From the NCBI GenBank assembly GCA_029582155.1, contig CM055905.1:68159618-68223617 (forward strand): 64,000 nucleotides of DNA. The letters are read 5' to 3'. The position numbers were made by a program, and so were the translations under genes. Source of the DNA: Panopea generosa (Eukaryota > Mollusca > Bivalvia > Adapedonta > Hiatellidae). The notes under the pieces are model-generated. The model was not told the DNA's origin. It saw only the letters and a program-made list of their open reading frames with translations, and ran no database searches. Below, one piece after another: positions 63,000 to 64,000 of the stretch. Within the stretch, counting starts at the first letter, position 1. Each line of letters starts with the position of its first letter.

Positions 63000-63236
63000 A
63001 TTACACCAGGGGTTGTAAGTTGGGAGTTCTTGCCCAGTTAATCTCAATGATCATTGATATACGTCTTTGCGTCTCATTCGTCTATCATCGCTGAAATTTA
63101 TCATGCAGTTATTCGCAGAACTGTGTGTGCTAGAGTGCTGGTTAACCTTTCATGATCCCAGGAAAGAGTGGTTAGGTTAACTAATTGTCTGTTAGCCCTC
63201 GATGGCATAAAAATAATGCTTAATATTTGAATAAAC
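63000..63236 (+). mobile_element. SINE family 3, 5' truncated
   Basis: Starts TACACCAGGGGTTGTAAG, with CTCGATGGCATAAAAATAATG end. Joined head-on to a family-1 tail. Confidence 0.85.
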
Positions 63237-64000
63237 AAAAACATATGTCATGTGATGATACTTTTTATGAGTGCATGAATTGGTTTTCCTTATTGTGTGT
63301 CAAGCTGGTTCTATTTCCAGTATGTCCACATGAGCACACCCTGATTGGTAGGTGTCTTATGTTTAACTCTGACATTTTCTCAGCATGCCGCCGTTGACCC
63401 ATAATGCTGGTGTCCTCCGGATCCCCCAACTGGGATCAGTGTTTGAGTGTTAATTTCTCAAACACTCCTTTTGTAAAGGTGTAATTTGGGGTCAGTTTTA
63501 GGGTGTGATATTACTGGCCGATGGTGTAAATCTTCACGGCAAGTTGCTTCAACAACTTTTGTCCAATCCCCTCAACATACTTTTATCATGTAAATTTACA
63601 CCTTCGAATAGTAATTTGGCACTTTTTACACCGCCCGACAATAGAATTAGGGATTTCACATGGAACGATGGCCAATTTGGCTAGTTGGTCTGAAACTTCA
63701 TAAGGTTATGGCTTGAGGGCTCAGGATTATACTTTGCTGGTGTCTTTTCATTTTTGTTGAAGAAGCTAATTTGTATTCATTGGTATTTTTTTTCTAAAGA
63801 TTTATCAGGGGAAAAAATCAAACAAAAGCTCAAGGTATTAATAATGTGTAAATCAAACAGTTATGGTAAATTGTTCACATCTCTGACAAAAGAGTTTTAA
63901 GTTTAACTATTGTTATACAAGACTTTGATCTTTTTGCAATGACAAATTAGCGATATTAAAAAAATAATCTGAAAATACCACAAATTGTTAGATATTTTGA
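63237..64000. other. Right edge, unique sequence
   Basis: A perfect 9-bp hairpin (GTGTTTGAG / CTCAAACAC) at about 63440-63467 is the only structure seen; no exon recognised. Confidence 0.5.

Overview
The window reads as nuclear DNA of a marine mollusc, most likely a heterodont bivalve. It is AT-rich, genes are split by long GT-AG introns, there is a secreted C1q-domain gene of the kind bivalves carry in large families, and most of the sequence is tRNA-derived SINEs, short inverted-repeat transposons and long mini- and microsatellites. No bacterial-type gene organisation is present. The assignment to bivalves is inference from gene and repeat style, not from a species-specific marker.

Genes. 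Four spliced genes can be assembled with consistent splice phase: a three-exon gene for an unrecognised 300-residue protein (575-4088, +); a two-exon gene for an unrecognised 119-residue protein (10891-9194, -); a three-exon gene for a 78-residue single-LIM protein of the CRP/muscle-LIM type (20875-27145, +); and a two-exon gene for a secreted coiled-coil + C1q protein (43482-45108, +). A small two-helix membrane ORF (8052-7807, -) is possible. From about 49.9 kb to the right edge there are only first-exon-like pieces (49930-50086, 52552-52638, 56018-56033), as if the window ends inside the 5' introns of another + strand gene.

Mobile DNA. Five SINE families with tRNA-like heads recur on both strands; two pairs of families share 3' sequence. 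At least four families of TTAA-flanked DNA elements are present. The most informative is a 2952-bp element (35103-38054) that sits in the reading frame of a LINE; removing it together with one TTAA rejoins the LINE frame exactly. It has diverged terminal inverted repeats that each contain an inward-facing CRE plus ETS-like motif, a signal-peptide-like ORF near the left end and a decayed P2X7-C-terminal-like ORF near the right end. Other elements are a 468-bp AGCAACAC... element, a 203-bp CCCTTTACT... family, a 0.5-0.6 kb family ending in ATCAGGA, a TA-ended hairpin family (five copies) and a TTA-flanked GGCC... element that splits a SINE.

Tandem DNA. A 31-bp minisatellite of about 41 units (31677-32955) is open in all three minus frames, which makes large false ORFs. 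A (TTG) run of about 43 units and a (TTGA) run of about 33 units each begin exactly at the 3' tail of a SINE. Smaller arrays sit in the C1q intron, inside a TTAA element (39-bp units), and at 8.3-9.0, 29.9-30.3, 33.1, 46.1-47.3 and 49.2-49.7 kb. The remaining long stretches hold nothing recognisable.
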